Source of the DNA: Propionibacterium sp. oral taxon 192 str. F0372
Lineage (GTDB): Bacteria > Actinomycetota > Actinomycetes > Propionibacteriales > Propionibacteriaceae
NCBI RefSeq assembly: GCF_000413315.1
Contig: NZ_KE340297.1
Span: forward strand, 929,013 to 993,012
Length of the DNA: 64,000 nt
Direction of reading: 5' to 3'
Below the pieces are notes generated by a model, which saw nothing but the letters and a program-made list of their open reading frames with translations, ran no database searches and was not told where the DNA came from. This document shows positions 56,772-64,000 of this stretch, in pieces (positions within the stretch are counted from its first letter, which is position 1; each line of letters opens with the position of its first letter). A program made the position numbers and the translations under genes.

Positions 56772-57265
56772 TCGTTGAATCTGCTCGTGGGATCCGCCGA
56801 CCCCGGTTTCGTGACCCGCAACCCTGCCCTTTTTCCCCAAGTTGCTGGAGGCGCAGGGGTGCGCGCTGCCTGGTGGCGTAACGGTCAATGACGACATCGG
56901 CGTTGCGGCCGTGGCGATCGGCGTGGCTTTGTGGCCTGTGCGGCGTAGATCTGCGTCTTGGATCTGGCGGTGAGCCTGACTGCGGAGGGTGGGAGACGCC
57001 GCCCATGAACTGCGATGAGGCCTCTCGCGGGCCTTCGTGCTCCAGGCGATAAGCGCTTGACAAGCAAGATCACGAACAGGTCACATTCTCAAAACAGTGT
57101 TGTATTGAGTTGACCAGCCTGGAAACCGGTTCCTAGACTCCGGGACAACGAGCTGAACTCTGTTCGATTTGACGCAATATCATGTCGGGCAGGGCCATCT
57201 CACTGATCTCATCGTCGACTTCAGCGTGAACAACGTTAGGAATCAGGTACCACAGGAGGTACACA
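56772..57265. other. Spacer between the two dctP genes
   Basis: About 490 bases without a supported gene. It holds the second dctP promoter near its right end. Confidence 0.5.
57110..57139 (+). promoter_or_regulatory. Promoter with embedded operator-like repeat, second dctP
   Basis: TTGACC and TAGACT are 18 bases apart. The spacer ends in GGAAACCGGTTCC, a near-palindrome directly abutting the -10 element, where a repressor would block polymerase. Confidence 0.55.
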
Positions 57266-58294
57266 ATGAAGCTCTCCCGCATCCTGGTAACCGGTGCCGT
57301 GGGTCTGCTCTCCCTGAGCCTTGCTGCTTGCGGCGGCGGCTCCTCGACCGGTGGCGGCGCGAAGACCACTTTCAAGCTGGCCTTCAACCAGACCGAACAG
57401 CATCCGCAGTACAAGGCTGCCGTTGAGTTCGGCAAGAAGCTGGAAGAGGCCACCCAGGGTCGCTATACCATCAAGGCTTACGCCAACGAGCAGCTCGGCA
57501 CCCAGTCCGACGTCATCCAGAACGTCTCCAACGGCACAGTCGAGTTCATGTACGTCGGCGGCCCGGTGATGGAGTCGTTCAACCAGGACTTCGTCGTTTA
57601 CAACCTGCCCTATATGTTCGATTCCGTCGAGGCGCAGAAGGCCGTCTTCCGCAACGAGGAACTGAACTCCGAGCTGTTCTCCTCCCTTGAGGAGGCCAAG
57701 GGCTTGACCGTTCTGGCCGCCCTGCACGCTGGCACCCGTTCGGTCTACAACTCCAAGCAGGAAATCAAGACTCCGGCCGATCTGACCGGCATGAAGATCC
57801 GGGTGCAGCAGTCAGATTCCCAGGTGAAGATGATGGAGTTGCTCGGTGGCATCGGTACCCCGATGGGTCAAGGCGAGGTCTATTCCGCCCTGCAGACCGG
57901 TGTTCTCGACGGTGCCGAGAATAACCCGACCGTCTACGATGCCTTGAAGCACGACGAGGTGGCGAAGTATTACTCCTACACCCGTCACCTGATGATCCCC
58001 GATTACCTGCTGATGTCGACCAAGGCATTGCAGAAAATGGATGAGGCCGATCGCGAGGCTTTGCTCAAGCTAGTCCCGGAGGTCCAGAACCTCGCCGATG
58101 ACGGCTTCGCCCAGTACATCACCGAGTCCGAAGAGGCCGCCAAGCAGAAGGGCGCCACCTTCAATGAGGTTGATGACGTGGCCGCTTTCAAGGAACTGGT
58201 CAAGCCGCTGATCGAGGAGTCGGTCAACAACGAAGTCCGGCAGACGCTGCACACGGCAATCCAGGAGGCAAACGCGGCCAATCCGGCCAAGTGA
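57266..58294 (+). CDS. dctP: TRAP transporter substrate-binding lipoprotein (DctP), copy 2
   Basis: 342 residues, lipobox LSLAAC. Shares long identical runs with copy 1 (FKLAFNQTEQHPQY, EFGKKLEEATQGRYT, RVQQSDSQVKM), so the two are a tandem duplication with divergence mainly after residue 110. Good GGAGG ribosome site. It directly precedes dctQ and dctM and is the likely partner of that membrane complex. Confidence 0.93.
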   Translation: MKLSRILVTGAVGLLSLSLAACGGGSSTGGGAKTTFKLAFNQTEQHPQYKAAVEFGKKLEEATQGRYTIKAYANEQLGTQSDVIQNVSNGTVEFMYVGGPVMESFNQDFVVYNLPYMFDSVEAQKAVFRNEELNSELFSSLEEAKGLTVLAALHAGTRSVYNSKQEIKTPADLTGMKIRVQQSDSQVKMMELLGGIGTPMGQGEVYSALQTGVLDGAENNPTVYDALKHDEVAKYYSYTRHLMIPDYLLMSTKALQKMDEADREALLKLVPEVQNLADDGFAQYITESEEAAKQKGATFNEVDDVAAFKELVKPLIEESVNNEVRQTLHTAIQEANAANPAK

Positions 58295-58331
58295 ACCGGC
58301 TGTTGCCAGTTGCCTGACAACACTGTCACAA

Positions 58332-58366
58332 CGCGCCCCCGCGGACCTATAGTTCACGGGGGCGCG
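58332..58366 (+). terminator. Attenuator-like hairpin between dctP copy 2 and dctQ
   Basis: 10-bp perfect stem CGCGCCCCCG / CGGGGGCGCG with a 15-nt loop. Partial termination here would give more binding protein than membrane subunits, a common arrangement. Confidence 0.65.
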
Positions 58367-58431
58367 TCCGCCTTCACCGGGACTCACCCGGCAGGCACCC
58401 ATCTATTTCAGAGACGAAATTGAGGCACCAG

Positions 58432-58962
58432 ATGAAAGTCCTGGACCGAATCCAGCAGGGACTTGATATTTTCCTGCGCTGGTTCTGCATTGTGTTGTTT
58501 GCAGCCCTCGTGCTGCTGGTCGTCTTCCAGGTCGTTGCCAGATTCACCGTCGGCGGCAATGCCTGGACAGAGGCCATGGCCCGCATCATTTTCATCTGGC
58601 AGGGCATCATCGGTGCCGCTTATGTGATTGGCGAGAAGGACGACGTTGCGATCGATTTCCTCGTCCGCCGATTCCCGCCAGTTGTGGTGAAAGCCTTCGA
58701 GATCTTGGCCCACACGATTGTTGCAGTCTTCGCCATCTGGGTGATGGTGATGGGCGGTTGGCAGTTGGCCTCCAGGGCCTTCGACCAAACCGTCGAGCTG
58801 CTTCCGTTCTCCACCGGTCAGCTTTACCTGGTACTTCCGGTGGCCGGAGTGCTGATCACCATCTACTGCCTGTTCCACATCGTGCACGCCATCACCTCCG
58901 AGGTGAAGGTTGTTGCCGAAGAGGACATCGATTTGTCGACTATCCAGGAAGAGGGAATCTGA
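58432..58962 (+). CDS. dctQ: TRAP transporter small membrane subunit (DctQ)
   Basis: 176 residues with four membrane segments. Family features: ARFTVGGNAWTEAMARIIFIWQGIIGAAYV and DDVAIDFLVRRFPP. Pairs with DctM. ATG 58432 lies 7 bases after GAGG. The next gene follows after one base. Confidence 0.92.
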   Translation: MKVLDRIQQGLDIFLRWFCIVLFAALVLLVVFQVVARFTVGGNAWTEAMARIIFIWQGIIGAAYVIGEKDDVAIDFLVRRFPPVVVKAFEILAHTIVAVFAIWVMVMGGWQLASRAFDQTVELLPFSTGQLYLVLPVAGVLITIYCLFHIVHAITSEVKVVAEEDIDLSTIQEEGI

Positions 58963-58963
58963 C

Positions 58964-60295
58964 ATGAGCGACGCGGCCCTCGTTGGGCTCATCTTGGTGG
59001 TGGGCATGTTCGGCCTCATGGCCATCGGTGTCTCGGTGTCCGTGTCGATCGGTCTTCCGTCGGCGATCTGTCTGGTGATCCTCATGGGTCCCGAATCCGG
59101 CATCTTCACTTCGGCGCAGAAGATCTACAACGGCATCGACTCCTTCGCCCTACTGGCCATCCCATTATTCGTATTGGCTGGGGCGATCATGAACCAAGGC
59201 GGCATCGCCGCGCGGCTCATCAATCTGGCGAAGGCCATTACCGGTCCCGCTCCCGGTGCCCTGGCTCAGACGAATGTGCTGGCCAACATGCTGTTCGGTG
59301 CGATCTCGGGTTCGGCTCTGGCCGGCGCATCGGCCGTCGGTGCGATCATGGCTCCCGAGGAGGAGAAGGACGGCTACGACATGGGTTGGGCCGCGGCGGT
59401 CAACGTCGCATCCGCTCCGTCGGGCATGCTCATACCGCCGTCGAATACGACGATCGTCTACGCCTTGGTCTCCCAGGCCTCGGTCGGCGCGCTCTTCTTG
59501 GCCGGTTACATTCCCGGGATTTTGTGGGGCCTGACCTGCATGGTCATCATCTACTTCTACGCACGCAAGCGTCCCGGGCTGAAGGGCGAGGGGTGGCCGA
59601 AGCCGGTAGAGTTCCTGAAATCGCTGTGGGGCGCGCTGCCCTCGGTGTCGCTCATCTTGATCGTCATCTTCGGCATCGTGGGCATCCCGGGGCTGACCAA
59701 GGCCTTCTTCACCCCGACCGAGGGTGCGGCGGTCGCCGTCGTCTACGCCTTGTTCTTGTCCTTCGTCTATCGCACGATCAGCATTCGTGACATCCCGAAG
59801 ATCCTGCTGTCGGCGACCCGGACCTCCTCGGTGGTGATCTTCCTGATCGCCTTGTCACAGATCATGAGCTATGCGATGACCTTCGCCGGCATCCCGGAGC
59901 TGATTGGTGAATGGATGACGTCGATCACGGATTCGTCGGTGGTATTCCTGCTCATCATGGCTATCGTGCTGCTGGTCGTCGGTATCCCACTCGACGCCAC
60001 TCCGGCGGTGCTGGTGTTCACCCCGATCTTCCTGCCCATCGCACAGGGCTACGGAATCCACCCGGTTCATCTCGGCATGATGATGATCTTCAATATGTGT
60101 CTTGCGGTCATCTCGCCGCCGTCGGCGCCGGTGTTGTTCGTCGGCGCGCGGGTTGCGGGCAAGAAGGTCGAAGACGTGATCAAGCCGTTGATGCCATTCT
60201 TCTTGGCGCTGATTGGCATGCTGCTTGTCGTCCAGTACGTCCCGGCACTGTCCTTGGCCATTCCAAAGGCCATGGGGCTGATCGTCGGAGCCTAA
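58964..60295 (+). CDS. dctM: TRAP transporter large membrane subunit (DctM)
   Basis: 443 residues with about 12 membrane segments. DctM motifs: IPLFVLAGAIMNQGGIAARLI, LFGAISGSALAGASAVGAIM, and AAVNVASAPSGMLIPPSN. Sodium-driven carrier for the acid delivered by DctP. Ends at a rho-independent terminator. Confidence 0.95.
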   Translation: MSDAALVGLILVVGMFGLMAIGVSVSVSIGLPSAICLVILMGPESGIFTSAQKIYNGIDSFALLAIPLFVLAGAIMNQGGIAARLINLAKAITGPAPGALAQTNVLANMLFGAISGSALAGASAVGAIMAPEEEKDGYDMGWAAAVNVASAPSGMLIPPSNTTIVYALVSQASVGALFLAGYIPGILWGLTCMVIIYFYARKRPGLKGEGWPKPVEFLKSLWGALPSVSLILIVIFGIVGIPGLTKAFFTPTEGAAVAVVYALFLSFVYRTISIRDIPKILLSATRTSSVVIFLIALSQIMSYAMTFAGIPELIGEWMTSITDSSVVFLLIMAIVLLVVGIPLDATPAVLVFTPIFLPIAQGYGIHPVHLGMMMIFNMCLAVISPPSAPVLFVGARVAGKKVEDVIKPLMPFFLALIGMLLVVQYVPALSLAIPKAMGLIVGA

Positions 60296-60303
60296 GCCGA
60301 TTG

Positions 60304-60332
60304 GGCCGGACTGGGATGATCCCGGTCCGGCC
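60304..60332 (+). terminator. Terminator after dctM
   Basis: GGCCGGACTGGG pairs with CCCGGTCCGGCC (one internal mismatch) over a 5-nt loop, followed by TAGCTTTTCT. Confidence 0.75.
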
Positions 60333-60374
60333 TAGCTTTTCTAGATACTTTCCATAATCGACAGGAGGGGCCCG

Positions 60375-61391
60375 ATGAAGGCCGTGTACATCAAGGGCAA
60401 GGAAGACCTGGAGATTGCCGAGGTCCCAGTGCCGGAGCCTGCCGAAGGGCAGGTGCGGGTCGCCGTCGAGTACGTCGGTATCTGTGGTTCCGACTTGCAT
60501 TACTACTACAACGGTGCGAACGGCACCTTCGTGGTGCGTGAGCCGCTGATTCCCGGTCATGAAATGGCTGGTCACATCGACCTTGATCCATCGGGAGAGT
60601 ATGCCCAGGGCACTTTGGTGACCCTGCACCCGGCGACCTTCGGTCCGATCACCGAGGGCATGGAGAATCTGCGTCACCTGCGCCCCGGTGGCTCCTATCT
60701 AGGCTCGGCCTCCACCTGGCCGCACACCCAAGGGGCGATGGCCGAGTACATCCTGGTTGACAAGGAAATGATCCGGGTGTTGCCGAGGGGACTCTCCACC
60801 AAAGATGCCGCCTTGTCGGAGCCGCTTGGTGTGGTGCTCCACGGAATCAACATGATCGGTGACTTCACCGGCGCCAAGGTGCTGGTGTCGGGTTCGGGCC
60901 CGATCGGTCTGCTGGCCGGGTTTGCTGCCAAGCAGCGTGGTGCTGCGCACCTGACCTTCTCTGATGTGCTCGACGGCCCGCTGGAGCGCGCCAAGCTGAT
61001 CGGTGCCGACGAGGTGATCAACGTCGCCACCCAGAAGCTGCCAGAATCGGCCTTTGATGTGGTCTTGGAGTGCTCGGCGGCTGCTCCGGCTGTATCTGCC
61101 GCGCTGGTGGCCGCCAAGCCTCGCGGACGGATCGCCCAGATCGGCATGTTCCCGGGCACCCCGGTCAATGTGACTCTCGCATCGCTGTCGCAGAAGGAGC
61201 TCACCTGGGTGGGCACCATGCGCTTTGATAACGAGGTGGATCAGGCCATTGAGATGATTGCTGCTGCCCCGGAGGTTGCCAAGGTAGTCACCCATGTGAT
61301 CGGCGTCGATGATGCGGTGGAGGCATTTGCCGTCGCCAAGGATTCGCAAGTATCGGGCAAGGTGCTGGTGGCTCTGGGCTCCCAGGGTTGA
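60375..61391 (+). CDS. L-idonate 5-dehydrogenase-like zinc alcohol dehydrogenase
   Basis: 338-residue MDR family enzyme. GICGSDLHYYYNGANGTF, PGHEMAG and ALSEPLGVVLHG supply catalytic zinc ligands; the NAD(P)-binding SGSGPIGLLAGFAA follows. The lobe that holds four structural-zinc cysteines in E. coli IdnD is replaced by a stretch without cysteine (HPATFGPITEGMENLRHL). ACAGGAGG precedes the start. Likely oxidises the acid or polyol imported by the TRAP system. Confidence 0.85.
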   Translation: MKAVYIKGKEDLEIAEVPVPEPAEGQVRVAVEYVGICGSDLHYYYNGANGTFVVREPLIPGHEMAGHIDLDPSGEYAQGTLVTLHPATFGPITEGMENLRHLRPGGSYLGSASTWPHTQGAMAEYILVDKEMIRVLPRGLSTKDAALSEPLGVVLHGINMIGDFTGAKVLVSGSGPIGLLAGFAAKQRGAAHLTFSDVLDGPLERAKLIGADEVINVATQKLPESAFDVVLECSAAAPAVSAALVAAKPRGRIAQIGMFPGTPVNVTLASLSQKELTWVGTMRFDNEVDQAIEMIAAAPEVAKVVTHVIGVDDAVEAFAVAKDSQVSGKVLVALGSQG

Positions 61392-61415
61392 CCTACCGTG
61401 CGGGGAGGCAGGCCA

Positions 61416-62204
61416 ATGACGAGCGATTCTCGCGTCCGGGTACCGCCGCGCGGTTCACCATCGGTGTCTCGTGCGGCGGCGATCTTGAATGTCATGTCGG
61501 AGCGTCCCGGCGGTTGGTCGCTGACTCAGCTGGCGGGGGAATTGGGGTTGGCGAAGTCGTCGACCTTGACGATCATGACCTCGTTGGAAGCTGCCGGTTT
61601 TGTCACCCGCAATGGCACCGCGTATCACCTTGATCTTGGGGTATTGCGTCCCGCTGCGGGGTTCCTGCGCGGCCTGGATATCACCGAGACCTTCAAGAAT
61701 GCGATCGCCAACAGCCGGGTGCTGGGTGACCAGATCGCCCATCTGGGGGTGCTCTGCGGAACATCGGTCACCTTCTTGGCTCGTCACCTGGGCCGTCCGC
61801 CGTTGCCGGTGACCGGCATGGTGGGGGATAGGTTCCCGGCCTCGATCACCGCTGTGGGGGCCGCGCTGCTGGCGGAGTGCACCGATGCACAGATTCGTGC
61901 GTCGTATTCGGGTGCGGAGAGTGCTTTCCCGAGGTGGACCTCCAGATCGACGCGGCGTCTGGAGGATCTGCTCGCCAAGGTGGACGTGGTGCGACGCCGC
62001 GGTTATGCGGTCGACGACGGGGAGACTCATCCCGGGGTCTACGCCTTCGGGGTGGCGGTGCGCTACACCGGGAACCTCACCCAGGATTTCGCGATCTCGG
62101 TTTCCCTGGAGCGGGAGGGTCTCAGCCGCCAGCGCTGGGAAGAGGTGCTCGCCGAGCTCGTCAGTGTGCGCGACGGCCTGGAGACCATCTCACAGCTGGG
62201 CTGA
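61416..62204 (+). CDS. IclR-family transcriptional regulator
   Basis: 262 residues. N-terminal winged helix-turn-helix WSLTQLAGELGLAKSSTLTIMTSLEAAGFV and a C-terminal effector domain (PASITAVGAALLAECTDAQ). ATG 61416 follows GGGGAGG; GTG 61398 is less likely. It lies 24 bases after the dehydrogenase gene and probably controls the TRAP/dehydrogenase island through TTCC/GGAA-type operators. Confidence 0.88.
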   Translation: MTSDSRVRVPPRGSPSVSRAAAILNVMSERPGGWSLTQLAGELGLAKSSTLTIMTSLEAAGFVTRNGTAYHLDLGVLRPAAGFLRGLDITETFKNAIANSRVLGDQIAHLGVLCGTSVTFLARHLGRPPLPVTGMVGDRFPASITAVGAALLAECTDAQIRASYSGAESAFPRWTSRSTRRLEDLLAKVDVVRRRGYAVDDGETHPGVYAFGVAVRYTGNLTQDFAISVSLEREGLSRQRWEEVLAELVSVRDGLETISQLG

Positions 62205-62234
62205 GGGCTTGCTGGCGTTGGCGCCCCATTGCCG

Positions 62235-62266
62235 AGTGGGCGCCCACGATGACATGGGCGCCCACT
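62235..62266. terminator. Bidirectional terminator between iclR and the deacetylase
   Basis: 12-bp perfect stem AGTGGGCGCCCA / TGGGCGCCCACT with an 8-nt loop, followed by TCTTGG; minus-strand side also ends a gene 10 bases away. Confidence 0.75.
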
Positions 62267-62275
62267 TCTTGGTCG

Positions 62276-63157
62276 CTAGGTGCGGGGGAATCTTTGTTTG
62301 AAGTCGAGGGCCACATCCTTCATGTAGGCGAACTCGACCCCCTGCGCCTGGCGCATGTGGGCGATGAGCCGCTCCAACATGAGCAGGTTCTGCGGGCGTC
62401 CCGAGACGTCTGGATGGATGGTGATCGGGAACACCGCGTAATCCATGTCACGGACCACCCAGTCAAACTGGTCGGTCCACAATTGCTCGATGTCGCGAGG
62501 CGACACGAAACCGTGCGAGGTAAAGCTGGACTTGATGAACATCATCGGCGGAAGATCGTCGAGGTACCACGATGCTGGCAGCTCGATCAGGTCGGTCTCC
62601 TGGCCGCGGATGAGGGGCTTCATCCATTCGTAGGCGGATTCGGCCTCGTAGTTGATATTCGTCCACGTGTCGCCCACCCGCACGTAGTAGGGAGTGTGGT
62701 CATTGTGCATCAGGGAGTGGTCGTAGAGGAATCCACGCTCCACGAGTAATTCATTGGTGATGGGGGAGAACTCCCACCACGGGGCGACGTAGCCAACCGG
62801 GCGCACACCGGAGCGTTTCTCGATCAGATCGGTGCAGTAGTCGAGGATCTCGGTCTCCTGGCGACGAGTCATGGCGATCGGGTTCTCATGGGAGTAACCG
62901 TGCACACCGATCTCGTGCCCGGCGGCCACCACCTGATCGAATTGTTCCGGGAAGGTTTCAATAGAATGCCCCGGCCAATACCAGGTCACCGGCAATTCTT
63001 GTTGCCGGAATAGGTTCAGCAGCCTGGGCACTCCGATCTCGCCAGCGAACATGCCCCGGGAAATGTCTCCGGGAGAATCCTGGCCGCCGTAGGAGCCCAA
63101 CCAGCCTCCTACCGCATCGATATCGATGCCAAATGATACGTAGATCTTTTTAGACAT
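62276..63157 (-). CDS. HpPgdA-type polysaccharide deacetylase family protein
   Basis: 293 residues from ATG 63157 behind [40 protein letters not shown] opens the domain, and [14 protein letters not shown] supplies the metal-binding histidines. The pattern matches the cytoplasmic HpPgdA/imidase-like branch of NodB-fold enzymes, which lack signal peptides; substrates in this branch vary and are often not peptidoglycan. Next to the sugar-acid island, a catabolic substrate is possible. Confidence 0.88.
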   Translation of the reverse strand: MSKKIYVSFGIDIDAVGGWLGSYGGQDSPGDISRGMFAGEIGVPRLLNLFRQQELPVTWYWPGHSIETFPEQFDQVVAAGHEIGVHGYSHENPIAMTRRQETEILDYCTDLIEKRSGVRPVGYVAPWWEFSPITNELLVERGFLYDHSLMHNDHTPYYVRVGDTWTNINYEAESAYEWMKPLIRGQETDLIELPASWYLDDLPPMMFIKSSFTSHGFVSPRDIEQLWTDQFDWVVRDMDYAVFPITIHPDVSGRPQNLLMLERLIAHMRQAQGVEFAYMKDVALDFKQRFPRT

Positions 63158-63466
63158 GAGCGTTCCTTCTGGGGTTACGTGTAGGGGAGAAATCGCGTTA
63201 TGAAGTCCGTTCTCATCTCCTCTCCGAGCAACAGTGCCGATAGGAAAGCAAGCCAGCGGGTGCATTGCCGATGCTCGTTGCGGCGTCTCGCTGATGCCCT
63301 CGTCGAGCAGGTGGCTCATGACCGTGGAGCCGCACCGAAGAAGAAGGAGGTTTCCTCCATCGTGTCGGTGCTGCGGGTCATGACAACGCCGAATTTTGAT
63401 GAGATCGACCCCGACCTCGTCTTCCAAGCCTAGGGTGGGCTTTCTCGCATGTCTACGGTGATGCGG
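63158..63466. other. Spacer upstream of the deacetylase
   Basis: About 310 bases with open frames on both strands but no motif or ribosome site that supports either. Should hold the deacetylase promoter on the minus strand. Confidence 0.4.
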
Positions 63467-64000
63467 TCAGCCGACCGGGGGTTCGTAGCACAGGCCCGGG
63501 AGCTGGATGGGCTCGTAGTGGGTCGGGCCGCCCTGGAGCAAGGCGATGTAGGCATCACCTTCCATGACGTCGATCCCCTCGGGTGTCCAACTGGCGTAGC
63601 TGGTGACGCCAGGAATCCGGGACCGGACCGAGACGAAGGCCCGCTCCAGCATGCCGTCATGGTGGAAGACGCGGATGACACCGTGCCGATTGCATGTGGC
63701 GAGGTGTGAGGCGTTGGGTGACCATGTGGCGGTGGTCACCCCGCTTGCGTTGCCTTTCAATCTCATGAGTTGGTGGCTGGTGGTGGGGTTCCAGATGGTG
63801 CAGGTGCCGTCGTCGGATGCGGTGGCTAAGCGTGATGTGTCGGGGTTGGGTGACCATGTGGCGGTGGTCACCGGGTGTGTGTGGCTCAGGGTGGTGAGTT
63901 GGTGGCTGGTGGTGGGGTTCCAGATGATGCAGGTGCCGTCGCGGGAGGTGGTGGCCAGGCGTGAGGCGTCGGGTGACCATGCGGCGGCGGTCACCGGATG
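63467..64000 (-). CDS. WD40-repeat protein, 5' partial
   Basis: 178 codons visible, open at the right edge, so the N-terminal part lies outside. Repeats read SRLATTSRDGTCIIWNPTTSHQL and close variants, with the typical GH..x..SRDG..W spacing degenerate. The final 60 residues do not repeat. Bacterial WD40 proteins of this kind often carry an N-terminal effector such as a kinase, TIR, NTPase or caspase-like domain, which cannot be seen here. Confidence 0.88.
   Translation of the reverse strand, partial: HPVTAAAWSPDASRLATTSRDGTCIIWNPTTSHQLTTLSHTHPVTTATWSPNPDTSRLATASDDGTCTIWNPTTSHQLMRLKGNASGVTTATWSPNASHLATCNRHGVIRVFHHDGMLERAFVSVRSRIPGVTSYASWTPEGIDVMEGDAYIALLQGGPTHYEPIQLPGLCYEPPVG
63767..64000 (-). 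repeat. Near-identical 129-bp WD40 repeat units
   Basis: Blocks starting GAGTTGGTGGCTGG at 63767 and 63896 are nearly identical for long runs, and the second runs to the window edge. The period is 129 bp (43 residues). Confidence 0.85.

Noticed and set aside
63200..63433. 77-codon plus-strand frame opposite a long minus-strand frame upstream of the deacetylase
   Set aside because: Neither strand shows a motif; the deacetylase start at 63157 has a proper ribosome site and explains the minus frame's extension.

Overview
The window is a chromosomal replication-origin region from a moderately GC-rich actinobacterium. The block rpmH-rnpA-yidD-yidC-jag-rsmG-parA-parB on the minus strand, facing dnaA, dnaN, recF, dciA, gyrB and gyrA on the plus strand, is the classic actinobacterial oriC layout. 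Family-level placement in or near Propionibacteriaceae is inference from gene content and cannot be proved from the sequence alone.

Layout. 1-2.3 kb: end of a histidine phosphatase, then trxB and trxA. 2.5-8.6 kb (minus): segregation genes parB/parA with two parS sites, a 1.2 kb gene-free spacer, rsmG, and the membrane insertion/RNase P/L34 operon. 8.6-10.9 kb: dnaA flanked on both sides by DnaA boxes. 10.9-14.4 kb: a MacB/FtsX-type ABC exporter separates dnaA from dnaN. 14.5-18.8 kb: dnaN, a TetR regulator with twin palindromic operators facing a cytochrome b5-like membrane protein, recF and dciA. 18.8-23 kb: four envelope genes of unknown function, one carrying an 18-bp tandem repeat, separate dciA from gyrB. 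23.3-28.8 kb: gyrB, gyrA, a DUF3566 protein and tRNA-Ile.

29-35 kb is an accessory zone after the tRNA. It holds a decayed toxin-antitoxin pair, a small alarmone synthetase with a tightly coupled small partner gene, a putative glycosidase lipoprotein beside a GH76 alpha-1,6-mannanase, and the ruins of an amino-acid permease. 35-39.5 kb is a complete Asp23/AmaP envelope-stress operon with its own ECF sigma factor, plus glsB. 39.8-43.2 kb carries a BCCT osmolyte transporter convergent with a NhaD-type antiporter. 43.5-52 kb is a nine-gene Tad (Flp pilus/secretion) locus ending in a LysM-BTAD membrane protein. 52-55 kb has ribokinase, an MFS exporter and an orphan gene. 55.7-63.2 kb is a sugar-acid type catabolic island: two very similar TRAP binding proteins, DctQ, DctM, an IdnD-like dehydrogenase, an IclR regulator and a HpPgdA-type deacetylase. 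The window ends inside a WD40-repeat gene with nearly identical repeats.

No transposase, integrase or CRISPR array was seen. The least explained parts are the dciA-gyrB envelope block, the alarmone synthetase/partner pair and the TetR/cytochrome b5 unit.
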